Source: Methanobacterium sp.
GTDB taxonomy: Archaea; Methanobacteriota; Methanobacteria; Methanobacteriales; Methanobacteriaceae
Reading direction: 5' to 3'
Assembly: GCA_015661405.1 (NCBI GenBank)
Contig: JACWMK010000031.1
Span: 1-28,322 of the forward strand
Length of the DNA stretch: 28,322 nucleotides
Numbering within the stretch: position 1 is the first letter of the stretch; each line of letters starts with the position of its first letter. Below the pieces are notes generated by a model. That model saw only the letters and a program-made list of their open reading frames with translations. It was not told the DNA's origin and ran no database searches. Both the position numbers and the translations under genes were made by a program. Positions 1-10,422 of this stretch are shown piece by piece.

Positions 1-768
1 CCATTTGTTAACTGGATGATCTTCGGTTTCCCACTAGCATTCATCCTGATGGCTATCATCTGGAAATGGCTTGGCGTTGTCTTCAAATCCGAGATTAAAG
101 GTGTAGTCGGTGGAATGGAAACTGTAAACGCTAAAAAAGCAAGCTTAGGTCCTATAAGTAGGAATGAAAAGTACACCATAGGCATACTAGCGTTTACCAT
201 TGCTTTATGGGTTACCACTCAATGGAATGGTCTTGACAGTTTCTCAGTAGCGTTAATCGGTGCAGTGTTAATATTTGTATTCCGAGTTATTGATTGGGAT
301 GATGCGCATGAAGGTGTTGATTGGGGTCTTATAATATTCTTTGGAGGGGCACTCTCATTAGGGGCGGCGTTACTTCACAGCGGAGCTGCAAATTGGCTGG
401 TTAATTATATTGTAGGATTCTTAGGACCACACGCATCCACATTACTAATCATGGTTACGTTAATGGTAATAGCTGTTCTTATTACTCAGGTAATGTCTAA
501 CATTGCATTGGCAGCTATACTGGTGCCTATTGCAGTTACCCTGGCAACGGCTCAGCATCAACCTATTGGACTTTACGCAGTGCCTGTAGCAATAGCATGT
601 TCACTATCTTACATGTTACCAATGGCAGATCCTACAGTTGCTATGGCTTATGGAACTAAATATGTTAGTATTCCTGAGATATTCAAAGCAGGAACACCAT
701 TGGTCGTAATAGGAATCATTATAACCATAATTGTAATCCAAACAATAGGCCTACCATTCTTATCATAA
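1..768 (+). CDS. DASS/SLC13-family anion (sodium:sulfate/dicarboxylate-type) transporter, 5'-truncated by window
   Basis: The reading frame is open from base 1, so the N-terminal half lies outside the window; the first internal ATG is at 16. About 255 codons are visible, almost all hydrophobic with several predicted membrane helices. The family signature S-N-x-A-x-A-x-x-x-P lies near nt 495-530 (SNIALAAILVP). It resembles the second SNT-type signature of DASS/SLC13 transporters, in which Ser-Asn helps bind sodium and substrate. A second conserved block, Gly-Gly-Ala-x-x-Leu-Gly near nt 343-365, fits the preceding re-entrant region. The protein would import a divalent anion such as sulfate or a dicarboxylate; the substrate cannot be assigned from this fragment. 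Family assignment is solid, specificity is inference. A terminator-like hairpin follows the stop codon. Confidence 0.8.
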   Translation, partial: PFVNWMIFGFPLAFILMAIIWKWLGVVFKSEIKGVVGGMETVNAKKASLGPISRNEKYTIGILAFTIALWVTTQWNGLDSFSVALIGAVLIFVFRVIDWDDAHEGVDWGLIIFFGGALSLGAALLHSGAANWLVNYIVGFLGPHASTLLIMVTLMVIAVLITQVMSNIALAAILVPIAVTLATAQHQPIGLYAVPVAIACSLSYMLPMADPTVAMAYGTKYVSIPEIFKAGTPLVVIGIIITIIVIQTIGLPFLS

Positions 769-817
769 GTTGTAAAACTATATTGCAGATTATTATAAAT
801 TCTACAACTTTTTTTAT
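767..817 (+). terminator. Hairpin plus T-run after the transporter gene
   Basis: AAGTTGTA (767-774) can pair with TACAACTT (803-810), and the 3' arm is followed at once by a run of T. The left arm overlaps the TAA stop codon. The 28-nt loop is long, so the T-tract may be the real archaeal termination signal. Confidence 0.4.
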
Positions 818-1162
818 TTTTTTTTAATTATTGCGAAATGTATAGTGTATTTAATCTTTTTTTTAACTAAAAACCCCTTCTTAATAAATATAATAAAAAT
901 TTACATTACCTTTATGAGGGGGGATTAAATTAAAGCTGATACTGAATAATATAGATTTTCATAGAAAAATTTAAGTACTAACATAATATATTACTAGCTT
1001 AGTTCCGTAAAAATTACTTTAAAATCCCTACAATACGAAAATTAGCGATGATAGAGCTTTAATTATTAGAATAATGCTTTATTATGGGATAACGCTTTAA
1101 AGGAAATGTGCTATAAAATAATTTAACTGTAAAAAAAACTCAATTTAATGTGGTGAAAGTTT
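818..1162. other. AT-rich intergenic region upstream of trkA
   Basis: No open frame with coding character was found on either strand. It contains a lone G-rich SD-like stretch near 915-923 (ATGAGGGGGG) whose ATG reaches a stop after four codons. A TATA-like element lies near 1112. Otherwise it is low-complexity A+T sequence. Confidence 0.5.
1112..1119 (+). promoter_or_regulatory. Putative TATA box for trkA
   Basis: TATAAAAT lies 51 nt before the trkA start. Archaeal transcription starting about 25 nt downstream would give a leader of roughly 20-25 nt carrying the GGTGA ribosome-binding site. This is a motif match only, in AT-rich DNA where such matches are common. Confidence 0.35.
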
Positions 1163-1813
1163 ATGTATGTTGTGATAATGGGTGGTGGAAGAGTAGGTCT
1201 CAACCTAGCTTCATTTTTAATTTCTGATGGACACGATGTTACCCTAGTTGAAAATGATGGAAATTTATGTAGTAATGCTTCAGCTGAATTAGATGCTCTG
1301 GTGATTTATGGCAATGGAACAGACATTAAAACTTTAGAAAAAGCTAATATAAGCGGTAGTGATGTTTTTGTGGCAGCCACTGGAAATGATGAGGCTAATT
1401 TATTAGCCTGCGTAATGGTGAGGGAATATAATGTTCCAAAGATTATTGCTAGGGTAAGTGATCCTAATCATAAATCTGTTTTTGAAAAGATTGGTGTTGA
1501 TTCAGTTATAAGTCCTGAACTTGCTGCAGCAGGCTACCTTGAAAAACTGATAATAAGGCCTAAAATCGCAGATTTAATCGTTCTTGGACAAGGAGATGCA
1601 GAATTATTAGATCTCACGTTGGAAAATAATAAAGTTATAGGAAAAAAAATAGGTGATGTTAGTCCTACTGATAATTTTATAATAGTAGCAATTTACGAAA
1701 ATGGTGATATAATTATTCCCAAACCAAATATGGTATTGAATAAAGGTAATAAGGTTTCAATTCTAGTAAAATCAAAGTTTTCTAAAGACGTTATGAAAAA
1801 ATTTACAAACTAA
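1163..1813 (+). CDS. trkA: TrkA-type K+ uptake regulatory subunit (RCK_N plus RCK_C)
   Basis: The 216-residue protein starts with a Rossmann NAD(H)-binding fold: the glycine motif GGGRVG is at residues 7-12 and an acidic residue, Glu30, ends the second strand and would bind the adenosine ribose. Residues 1-120 form the RCK_N domain; about 130-212 fit the TrkA-C domain, a small beta-rich ligand-binding module. It acts on the cytoplasmic face of a Trk/Ktr potassium channel subunit, gating it in response to nucleotides. The channel gene (TrkH) is not in the window, so the partner must be elsewhere. The ATG is preceded by GGTGAAAG at suitable spacing. Length is normal for the single-unit archaeal TrkA. 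It ends in an AT-rich gap convergent with cobQ. Confidence 0.93.
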   Translation: MYVVIMGGGRVGLNLASFLISDGHDVTLVENDGNLCSNASAELDALVIYGNGTDIKTLEKANISGSDVFVAATGNDEANLLACVMVREYNVPKIIARVSDPNHKSVFEKIGVDSVISPELAAAGYLEKLIIRPKIADLIVLGQGDAELLDLTLENNKVIGKKIGDVSPTDNFIIVAIYENGDIIIPKPNMVLNKGNKVSILVKSKFSKDVMKKFTN

Positions 1814-2010
1814 ATTAATAATAATAAATTAACTTTTTTTGTTTTATTGTAGATAATAGAACTTATTATTTCCACTTTTACATATTTTCAGAAATATTTT
1901 ATTTTACTATATTTTATTCTGGTTAAATTAAGCTTGGAATATAGTCAATATTGGCTAATCATTGGCAAATATTATCTTAAAAATGCAACCCAGAAAAAAA
2001 ATAGAATTTT

Positions 2011-3534
2011 TCATTCTAATAAGCGATTTATAAGCTCCATATCCACGTTATTTTCAAATATTTCAGCTAATCGATCAATAGAAAATTTTTTAATATCTTC
2101 GAAATCATCCTTAATAAATCCTAATGAATCCAATCCTTTCTCTAATCTTAAATAATCTGTAAAGAATCTTCTAAGGCGGAAGTTATGGAATAAACCATGA
2201 AAATATGATCCCGTAACATAACCATTTACAGCTCCATCATAATGGGATTTTGGATGATTACCACATCCTTTAATAATTCGAAGGAATGGTTTTGACTCAT
2301 TAAGGATAGTTGTTCCTTCATGCAACTCGTAACCATTCACCAATTCTCCTTTTAAAGACTTAAATATTCCGTTTCCCAGTAATTCTCCTTGACTTTGAGT
2401 TATTATTTTACTTTCATCACCGAAAAGAGTTTTAACATCAAGTAATCCCAGACCATCCACAGTACCATATTTAGACTCTTTGAATGAATTATCGATAATT
2501 TTAGATCCCAACATTTGATAACCTCCACAAAGGCCAAATACGGGTATTTCACGTGATAAATTACAAATTTCATCTATTAAACCAGCTTCACGAACTGCAA
2601 CCAGATCACTTATGGTGTTTCTAGTGCCGGGAAGTATTAATGCATCCACGTTGCCTATATCATCATTTAATTCAATTAATTTTATTCCTACATCAGGCTC
2701 ATATTCCAGAGGATCTATATCTGTAAAGTTAGCTATTCTAGGAAATCGCATGACTCCTACAGATATTTTTTCATTTTCTTGAAATTTATGTTCTGATAAT
2801 GATGCCGAGTCTTCTTCGGGGAGTTTAAGATTTTCATCGTAAGGTAAAACACCTAACACAGGCACACCAACAATCTCCTCAATTTGCCTAATTCCAGGCA
2901 TCAAAATATCCAGATTACCTCGGAACTTGTTGATGATAATTCCCTTAATCCTATTACGATCCTCCTCTTTTAAAAGAGAAAATGTGCCAGCTATGGATGC
3001 AAAAACCCCTCCACGATCAATATCAGCCACTAAAAATACATCAGCATCCGTTAATTCTGCTATTTTCATGTTAGCCAAATCAACATCTTGCATATTTATT
3101 TCCGCGGGAGATCCAGCTCCTTCTATTACAATTATATCATATTCATTTTTTAAAACTTCAATGGATGTCTTAATTGCTTTAATTGCTTCTTTTCGGAAGT
3201 TATTCTGGTAATAATAAAAATTCATGTCTCCTACTGGTTTCCCATGAACAATCACTTGAGAGATGAAGTCTTCCTTGGGTTTCAAAAGGATGGGATTCAT
3301 ATGATAGGATGGTTCCAGTCCTGCAGCTTCTGCTTGGAGTACTTGTGCCATAGCGATTTCTGCATTTTCATTTGTAGTATACGAGTTAAGCGACATGTTC
3401 TGAGATTTGAATGGAGTCACTTGGAATCCTCTTTTGGCGAATATTCTACAAAGTGCAGTCACTACTACACTTTTACCAGCATTAGATGATGTCCCTTGTA
3501 CCATTATACATTTGGCTTTATTTTTAGAATACAA
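2011..3534 (-). CDS. cobQ: Cobyric acid synthase (CobQ/CbiP)
   Basis: Glutamine-dependent amidotransferase that converts adenosylcobyrinic acid a,c-diamide to adenosylcobyric acid by amidating four side chains at ATP expense, a late corrinoid step. Methanogens need corrinoids for the Mtr methyltransferase. The 507-residue protein has the CobQ/BioD-type P-loop GTSSNAGKS at 14-22 and a GATase_3 domain from about 257. The catalytic Cys336 sits in GLCGGYQ and the matching His446 in SYFHGLF. Length equals the usual family length. The start is TTG at 3532-3534 behind a GAGGTAG site; an internal ATG (residue 11) would just precede the P-loop strand but has no SD. The gene stands alone on the minus strand between trkA and lonB. 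No other cobalamin genes are visible. Confidence 0.96.
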   Translation of the reverse strand: MYSKNKAKCIMVQGTSSNAGKSVVVTALCRIFAKRGFQVTPFKSQNMSLNSYTTNENAEIAMAQVLQAEAAGLEPSYHMNPILLKPKEDFISQVIVHGKPVGDMNFYYYQNNFRKEAIKAIKTSIEVLKNEYDIIVIEGAGSPAEINMQDVDLANMKIAELTDADVFLVADIDRGGVFASIAGTFSLLKEEDRNRIKGIIINKFRGNLDILMPGIRQIEEIVGVPVLGVLPYDENLKLPEEDSASLSEHKFQENEKISVGVMRFPRIANFTDIDPLEYEPDVGIKLIELNDDIGNVDALILPGTRNTISDLVAVREAGLIDEICNLSREIPVFGLCGGYQMLGSKIIDNSFKESKYGTVDGLGLLDVKTLFGDESKIITQSQGELLGNGIFKSLKGELVNGYELHEGTTILNESKPFLRIIKGCGNHPKSHYDGAVNGYVTGSYFHGLFHNFRLRRFFTDYLRLEKGLDSLGFIKDDFEDIKKFSIDRLAEIFENNVDMELINRLLE

Positions 3535-3839
3535 AAATTTCTACCTCAACTAAATCGTATATGATATAATACATAGTTTCTTCATTAGTTTATCTCTTAA
3601 AATGAATATTTCATTAAAACTTTTATTCATATTATTTTTTGTTAATTAATTTAATTACTTTAAAATAGTTATAAAAAATAAAACATACATATATATAGTA
3701 AATCAGATATTAAATAAAATTTTATAAAAGATTAATGTTCAATATAAATAGTTAACATTCAATATAGTATATCATACTAATTAAACAATTTAATTTTATT
3801 TTTTGTTTATCTGTCGAATAAAGGAGGTTGTCATGAATT
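3535..3839. other. Divergent promoter region between cobQ and lonB
   Basis: This 305-bp AT-rich spacer must hold both promoters. On the lonB side, TTCAATATA occurs twice, at 3738-3746 and 3758-3766, exactly 20 bp apart. The same segment carries an inverted pair, AATGTT (3734-3739) and AACATT (3754-3759), and a TATA-like TATAAATA at 3743-3750. This could be a promoter with an overlapping operator. No gene was seen here. Confidence 0.4.
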
Positions 3840-5747
<1,908 letters not shown>

Positions 5748-5782
5748 AAAAAAAATAATTTACAAGTTTAAACCTATTTTTG

Positions 5783-5806
5783 AGAGAGAGAATTACTCTC
5801 TTTTTC
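5783..5806 (+). terminator. Hairpin terminator after lonB
   Basis: AGAGAG (5785-5790) pairs with CTCTCT (5796-5801) around a 5-nt AATTA loop; A-T and G-T pairs extend the stem by two to three more. TTTT follows directly. It lies 36 nt after the lonB stop. Confidence 0.55.
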
Positions 5807-6119
5807 ATTAATTATTTAAACTAATTTTATTATAATAATAAAATAGATAAATATTTTATAATAAAAAAAATTAACATTATATTATAAACAGTTTAAAATA
5901 TTTTTTTAATTCTGTACCCATTTAATATGATTACTTTTAGTTAATACATCAGTATATCTTACTCTTAATCTATTTTTTTAAGATATTTACTAATATTTAA
6001 CAAATATTAAATATTAATCATTGAAATTTTTTAGTGATAATTTACTTAATTATTATATAAAATTAAAAATAAATATAAATTAAAATTAAATAATTGAATA
6101 AAAGAAGGATAAAATTAAC
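5807..6119. other. Long AT-only leader region upstream of the DEAD-box helicase
   Basis: About 310 bp of nearly pure A+T with no coding frame on either strand. Many TATA-like matches make the promoter undecidable by eye. The last 15 nt carry GAAGGAT, an acceptable SD for the helicase ATG. Long leaders before archaeal DEAD-box helicase genes can be cold-regulatory, but no specific structure was recognised here. Confidence 0.35.
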
Positions 6120-7712
6120 ATGCAGAAACAATTTAAAGATTTAAATATTTCCAGCCATATCGAACAAGCGGTTTTAGATATGGGATTTGAAGAAGCTACA
6201 CCTATACAGTCCCTAGCTATTCCATGTATATTAGAAGGAAAAGATGTGATAGGTCAAGCTCAAACTGGAACTGGAAAAACCGCAGCATTTGGAATACCTC
6301 TTTTAGAGATGGTGGATCCAGATGATAACACCCTTCAGGCCGCAGTAATATGTCCCACCAGAGAACTAGCTATACAAGTAGCAGAAGAACTCCGGACATT
6401 ATCTAAATTCATGAAGAAAATTAAGGTACTACCGATTTATGGTGGCCAACCAATAGATAGACAAATTAAGGCTTTAAATAAAGGTGTACAGATAATTATA
6501 GGCACACCTGGCCGATTAATGGATCACATGCGGCGTGGAACACTAAAAATGGACTACGTGAAAATCGTAGTATTAGATGAAGCTGATGAAATGTTAGATA
6601 TGGGATTTAGGGAAGATATTGAGTTAATATTAAGAGATACCCCAGAAGATAGGCAGACATTACTATTTTCAGCCACCATGTCCCGTGACATATTAAATTT
6701 AACACGAAAATTTCAAAAAGACCCGGAATTCTTGAAGGTAGTACCTAAAGAGCTTACGGTTCCAGAAACTCAGCAAATCTATTTTGAAGTGAAGGAGAAA
6801 ATGAAACTGGATTTATTATCCCGTTTACTAGATTTATACAATCCTAATCTTTCCCTAGTGTTCTGTAACACTAAAAGAAGAGTTGATAAATTATTAGGTC
6901 ATCTCCAAGTAAGAGGATACCTAGCAGATGGATTACACGGCGATCTTACCCAGAAACAGAGAGACAGGGTCATGTCTAAATTCAGAAATGGAAAAATAGA
7001 TGTCTTAGTAGCAACTGATGTGGCTGCTAGAGGAATTGACGTGGAAGACATAGAAGTAGTGTTTAACTACGATGTACCCAATGATGATGAATATTATGTT
7101 CATAGAATTGGAAGAACAGGTAGAGCAGGTAAAAAAGGTAAAGCAATTACTTTTGTTTCCGGGAAGGAGATCTACCAGCTTAGAAATATACAAAGATACA
7201 CTAAAACTAAAATAGAGCAACAGGAGATTCCTTCACTAAGAGATGTTCAAGAAGTTAAGACAGATTTATTCCTTAAAAATGTTAAAAACATAATAAACAC
7301 TGAAGATCTTGAAAAACAGATCCACATCGTAGAAAAAGTGATTGCAGAAGATTACACATCTGTTGAAATTGCAGCAGCCTTAGTCAAAATGGCTATGAAC
7401 AGAGAAAATTATAGTGAAAATGTTAACAGTTCATCCGAAGAATTTGGTGATACTGGTGCACAATCAAATATGGTAAGATTTTTCATGAACGTTGGACGTA
7501 AAGATAAAGCTAAAGCTAGAGATATAATAAAGGCTATAGCGGATAAAACCGGTCTTTCCAGTAGTGTTATAGGTAAAGTAGATGTTTATGATAAATTTTC
7601 CTTTGTGGAGATTCCAGAAAACAGTGCCAAGGACGTTCTTTCAGAAATGAGAGGTACTAAAATAAAAGGCAGATCAGTTAACATGGAACCTGCAAATAAA
7701 AAATCAGATTAA
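6120..7712 (+). CDS. DEAD-box ATP-dependent RNA helicase with DbpA-type RNA-binding tail
   Basis: The 530-residue protein has every core motif in order: Q motif ending at Gln30, motif I AQTGTGKT at 47-54, PTRELA from 79, DEAD at 153-156, SAT at 184-186, ARGID near 303-307, and HRIGRTGR at 328-335. Residues about 451-525 form a DbpA/CsdA-like RNA-recognition domain, the C-terminal module of bacterial DeaD/CshA-type helicases. It would unwind short RNA duplexes in the cytoplasm, probably in ribosome assembly, mRNA turnover or cold acclimation. The start ATG follows AAGGAT. The gene is monocistronic, with a gap of over 300 bp upstream and a convergent prs downstream. The bacterial DeaD-like architecture is common in Methanobacteriales, so it is not itself evidence of recent transfer. 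Confidence 0.95.
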   Translation: MQKQFKDLNISSHIEQAVLDMGFEEATPIQSLAIPCILEGKDVIGQAQTGTGKTAAFGIPLLEMVDPDDNTLQAAVICPTRELAIQVAEELRTLSKFMKKIKVLPIYGGQPIDRQIKALNKGVQIIIGTPGRLMDHMRRGTLKMDYVKIVVLDEADEMLDMGFREDIELILRDTPEDRQTLLFSATMSRDILNLTRKFQKDPEFLKVVPKELTVPETQQIYFEVKEKMKLDLLSRLLDLYNPNLSLVFCNTKRRVDKLLGHLQVRGYLADGLHGDLTQKQRDRVMSKFRNGKIDVLVATDVAARGIDVEDIEVVFNYDVPNDDEYYVHRIGRTGRAGKKGKAITFVSGKEIYQLRNIQRYTKTKIEQQEIPSLRDVQEVKTDLFLKNVKNIINTEDLEKQIHIVEKVIAEDYTSVEIAAALVKMAMNRENYSENVNSSSEEFGDTGAQSNMVRFFMNVGRKDKAKARDIIKAIADKTGLSSSVIGKVDVYDKFSFVEIPENSAKDVLSEMRGTKIKGRSVNMEPANKKSD

Positions 7713-7760
7713 ACAGTTAAACATCTTATATTATTTTTTTTAAATTTTTATCCTATTTTT

Positions 7761-8621
7761 TTATTTTCGTAGCGCTTCAGCAACTAGCGGAGCTACTGAG
7801 ATCATACTCACATCAGATCTTAGAGTGTCAGTGGCTATTACATCATTCACACCAGCTGTGAATATTTTAAGTAATGCATCTTCTACCAGTACAGGGTGAA
7901 CACATGAAACAACAACTTTATCCGCATTATGTTGTCTTAGAATATTTGCAGCATTAACAATAGTACCACCAGTACTGATTATATCATCAATTATGATGGT
8001 TTCCTTACCTTTAACATCCAGATTTTTTGTTTTGGTTTCTACTTTATCTGGAGATAATCTATTTTTCTCTAGATGGTCATAATCACATTTCAACAAATCC
8101 GAGATTTCTTTTGCAAATGGAAGAGCACCTTTATCCGGAGCAACTATTAAAGGATTTTCAAATCTTTCTCCAATATAATCAGCTATGCGGGGCATTGCAG
8201 ATATATTATAAGTGGGGATATCAAAAAAGTCACATATTCCATTCTCATGTAAATTTATAGAATAGAATTCTGAAGCTCCGGCAGCTTCGATTAATTGAGC
8301 AATCACCGAGGCTGAAACTGATTCACCTTTTCTGAAACGTTTTTCTTGTCTACCATAACCAAAATATGGAATAACAACCTTCACATTTTCAAGATTCATA
8401 CTTTTAAGAGTTTTAAGAATTAAAAATAATTCTATTAAGTTTTGATCCTGTGGATAACCAGTTGATTGGATTACAACTGCATTTTCAGTTACATCTCCCC
8501 CTATTCTAATATATCGTTCTCCATCAGGAAATTTATGGGTTTCCATGGGACAAAGGGTTTCACCTAATTCCCATGCAATTTTTGCAGCCAGTTTTTGCGA
8601 AGCAGATCCTCCAATTATCAA
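7761..8621 (-). CDS. prs: Ribose-phosphate pyrophosphokinase (PRPP synthetase)
   Basis: Makes 5-phosphoribosyl-1-pyrophosphate from ribose 5-phosphate and ATP, feeding nucleotide, histidine, tryptophan and, in methanogens, methanopterin and F420-related pathways. Two phosphoribosyltransferase-fold halves are visible. The PRPP-binding loop IIIDDIISTGGT lies in the C-terminal half and the conserved YFGYGRQEK block near residue 90 contributes to ATP binding. The frame stays open up to a TTG at 8633, but the best start is TTG at 8619-8621: it gives an N-terminus Met-Ile-Ile-Gly-Gly, lies 5 nt behind GGTGA, and gives 286 residues, the usual archaeal size. The gene is convergent with the helicase. 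A small ORF (8715-8864) lies upstream on the same strand. Confidence 0.95.
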   Translation of the reverse strand: MIIGGSASQKLAAKIAWELGETLCPMETHKFPDGERYIRIGGDVTENAVVIQSTGYPQDQNLIELFLILKTLKSMNLENVKVVIPYFGYGRQEKRFRKGESVSASVIAQLIEAAGASEFYSINLHENGICDFFDIPTYNISAMPRIADYIGERFENPLIVAPDKGALPFAKEISDLLKCDYDHLEKNRLSPDKVETKTKNLDVKGKETIIIDDIISTGGTIVNAANILRQHNADKVVVSCVHPVLVEDALLKIFTAGVNDVIATDTLRSDVSMISVAPLVAEALRK

Positions 8622-8674
8622 AAAAATCACCAATTATAAATTGTTATTCAAAAAAAATTATTTAAAGTTTTTAG

Positions 8675-8685
8675 GTTTTTTATAT
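8675..8685 (-). promoter_or_regulatory. Putative TATA element of prs
   Basis: On the minus strand AATATAAAAAA lies about 55-65 nt before the prs start, which would leave a leader of about 30 nt ending in the GGTGA site. This would let prs be transcribed independently of the upstream small ORF. Motif evidence only. Confidence 0.35.
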
Positions 8686-8714
8686 TCTCTTGTTTATTTC
8701 TTATCTTAATCGTG

Positions 8715-8864
8715 TTATAAAGACACATTTAATTCTTTTAAAAGTTTTTTGCGTTCTTCTTTTAATTTTTTTAGAATGTATTCATCGCATTCATCTTTTT
8801 TTTCCATGTAAGCAATAGTTTGGGTTATTGCTTGAAGATTAGCTTCCTTAATATTTGCTGACAC
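8715..8864 (-). CDS. Small helical charged protein of unknown function (49 aa)
   Basis: A GTG start at 8862-8864 lies 6 nt behind a near-perfect AAGGAGTT site and opens a 49-codon frame ending in TAA at 8715-8717. The peptide starts with a mixed, Ala/Gln/Ile-containing stretch. It continues into a strongly charged Lys/Glu-rich C-terminal half (residues about 20-45, including KKLKEERKK) that should form an amphipathic helix or coiled coil. One Cys is at residue 26. No membrane segment or known motif is present. It sits 93 nt upstream of prs on the same strand, so cotranscription is possible, though prs has a TATA-like element of its own. The strong SD and sensible composition support a real gene; no function can be assigned. 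Confidence 0.6.
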   Translation of the reverse strand: MSANIKEANLQAITQTIAYMEKKDECDEYILKKLKEERKKLLKELNVSL

Positions 8865-9381
8865 GATTTTAACTCCTTTTTATGGATTATCATAATTATA
8901 TAATAACTCTTTTTATAATATAGTCAAAAATTATTATTTATTAAAATTACTTTTAATTCTCAAATTTATTAAATAGAGTTATTTACTCATAATATGATAA
9001 ATTACTTTAATTAATTAAACTTTATAGAAAACAATTTTTTATTTATATAACTTCATTATTAATCATAATAATCAAGTATTATCACTTTTCAGATTATATT
9101 AACATTTTTATTATTAATCAAATATTTTGTAAAAGTTAAAGTTAATAAATGATATAAATAAGTAGAAATATTATCTATTAATTACTAAAAATTTCTTGTA
9201 TTTAAATTACATTTAAATTTAATAAATTCATTAAATAATTTTTAAATGAAGCTTATTTATAAAAAAAATTTATAGATATTTATGCAATCTTTTTTTTTAA
9301 GAGATTTATTGATAGTTAAATAAAACTGAATTTATCGTTTAAAATAAATTTAGTTTATTAAATGAGGATAGGTGGCCTAAA
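8865..9381. other. AT-rich gene-free region upstream of hypA
   Basis: About 517 bp of low-complexity A+T sequence between the minus-strand small ORF and hypA. No frame with coding character, tRNA-like fold or GC island was seen. It must hold the divergent promoters of the small ORF and of the hypA operon. Confidence 0.5.
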
Positions 9382-9753
9382 ATGCATGAACTTTCCATGG
9401 CTGATGCTATGGTGAAAACAATATTAGATGCTGCAGAGAAAAATCAAGCAGAAAAAATCTTAGAAGCTACTATAGAAATAGGCAAACTCACCATGTTAAA
9501 TCCAGATCAACTTAAGTTTTTATTAGAAGTTTTAACGGAAGATACACTACTCGAGGATTCCGAAATTCATATAGAAGAAATTCCAGTAGAAATAGAATGT
9601 AAATCCTGTGATTATAAAGGATTAACAAATGTAGATGATTCTGATCATTACTTAATAATTGTTAAATGTCCTCAATGTGGTGAAAGGGATTTAAAGGTTA
9701 CATCTGGACGAGAATGTAATGTTAAAAATATTAAAATAGAGAAGAGTGATTAA
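9382..9753 (+). CDS. hypA: Hydrogenase nickel-insertion protein HypA
   Basis: The 123-residue protein begins Met-His-Glu, where His2 is the nickel ligand invariant in HypA, and carries a zinc site of two Cys-x-x-Cys pairs (Cys73/76 and Cys96/99). It delivers Ni(II), together with HypB, to the large subunit of [NiFe] hydrogenases; methanogens use these for the F420-reducing, Mvh and energy-converting enzymes. ATG 9382 is preceded by GGTGG at 6 nt. It is followed directly by hypB, with the stop of hypA only 1 nt before the likely hypB ATG, so the two are surely cotranscribed and probably translationally coupled. No hydrogenase structural gene is in the window. Confidence 0.97.
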   Translation: MHELSMADAMVKTILDAAEKNQAEKILEATIEIGKLTMLNPDQLKFLLEVLTEDTLLEDSEIHIEEIPVEIECKSCDYKGLTNVDDSDHYLIIVKCPQCGERDLKVTSGRECNVKNIKIEKSD

Positions 9754-9754
9754 A

Positions 9755-10408
9755 ATGCATAAAATTGCAGAAGTAGAAATACAGCATGACATAATGGTAG
9801 CGAATAAGAAGTTAGCTAAGAGAAATCAGAAAATACTTGATAAATCTAATGTTTTCGCAGTAGATGTTCTAGGAGCTATAGGTTCAGGTAAAACATCCCT
9901 AATAGAAACTCTTATAAAAAAAATGAATCTTAAAATAGGAGTTATAGCTGGTGACGTAATTAGCAAGTTTGATGCAAATCGATTCGAACAATATAAAGTA
10001 CCTGTAGTAGGCTTAAATACAGGTAAAGAATGCCACTTAGATGCTCATTTAGTGGAACATGCCCTAGAAGACTTGCCATTGGAAAAAATAGATTTATTAT
10101 TCATCGAAAATGTTGGAAATCTTATTTGTCCTGTAGATTTTGATTTAGGTAGTCATATTCGAATGGTGGTAGTGAGTGTTAGTGAAGGTGATGATACTGT
10201 GGAGAAGCATCCACTAATCTTTAAAGACTCTGATTTAGTGGTGATTAATAAAGTTGATATTGCCGAGGCAGTTGATGCTGATGAAGAAAAAATGGCATCT
10301 GATGCTAGAATGCTTAATCCCGATGCGATTGTAATAAAGAGTAGTTTAAAGACGGAAAAAGGTGTGGATGAAATCATAAATGTTATTGAAAACTTTATGA
10401 ATGGATAA
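9755..10408 (+). CDS. hypB: Hydrogenase nickel-insertion GTPase HypB
   Basis: The 217-residue GTPase has P-loop GAIGSGKT at 40-47, the guanine-specificity motif NKVD at 165-168, and archaeal metal-site residues Cys93-His94 (GKECHLDA) plus Cys125 (LICP). These ligate zinc or nickel at the dimer interface. There is no N-terminal CxxCGC high-affinity nickel site or His-rich stretch, as in other archaeal HypB. It drives GTP-dependent nickel transfer with HypA. The frame could begin at GTG 9746, overlapping hypA by 8 nt, but ATG 9755 is preferred: GTGAT (9746-9750) then serves as its SD and the N-terminus Met-His-Lys-Ile matches the family. The DUF354 gene follows 14 nt later. Confidence 0.96.
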   Translation: MHKIAEVEIQHDIMVANKKLAKRNQKILDKSNVFAVDVLGAIGSGKTSLIETLIKKMNLKIGVIAGDVISKFDANRFEQYKVPVVGLNTGKECHLDAHLVEHALEDLPLEKIDLLFIENVGNLICPVDFDLGSHIRMVVVSVSEGDDTVEKHPLIFKDSDLVVINKVDIAEAVDADEEKMASDARMLNPDAIVIKSSLKTEKGVDEIINVIENFMNG

Positions 10409-10422
10409 TTAGGTGTATTTAA

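Noticed and set aside
914..930. G-rich SD-like sequence with ATG upstream of trkA
   Set aside because: The ATG stops after four codons and no start codon follows at useful spacing.
1934..2155. 73-codon plus-strand ORF
   Set aside because: It overlaps the 3' end of cobQ on the opposite strand, has no SD and reads as a Ser/Asn-rich shadow of cobQ and AT spacer.
9382..10408. A hydrogenase locus around hypA-hypB
   Set aside because: Both neighbours were examined and no hydrogenase structural subunit or other hyp gene is present in the window.
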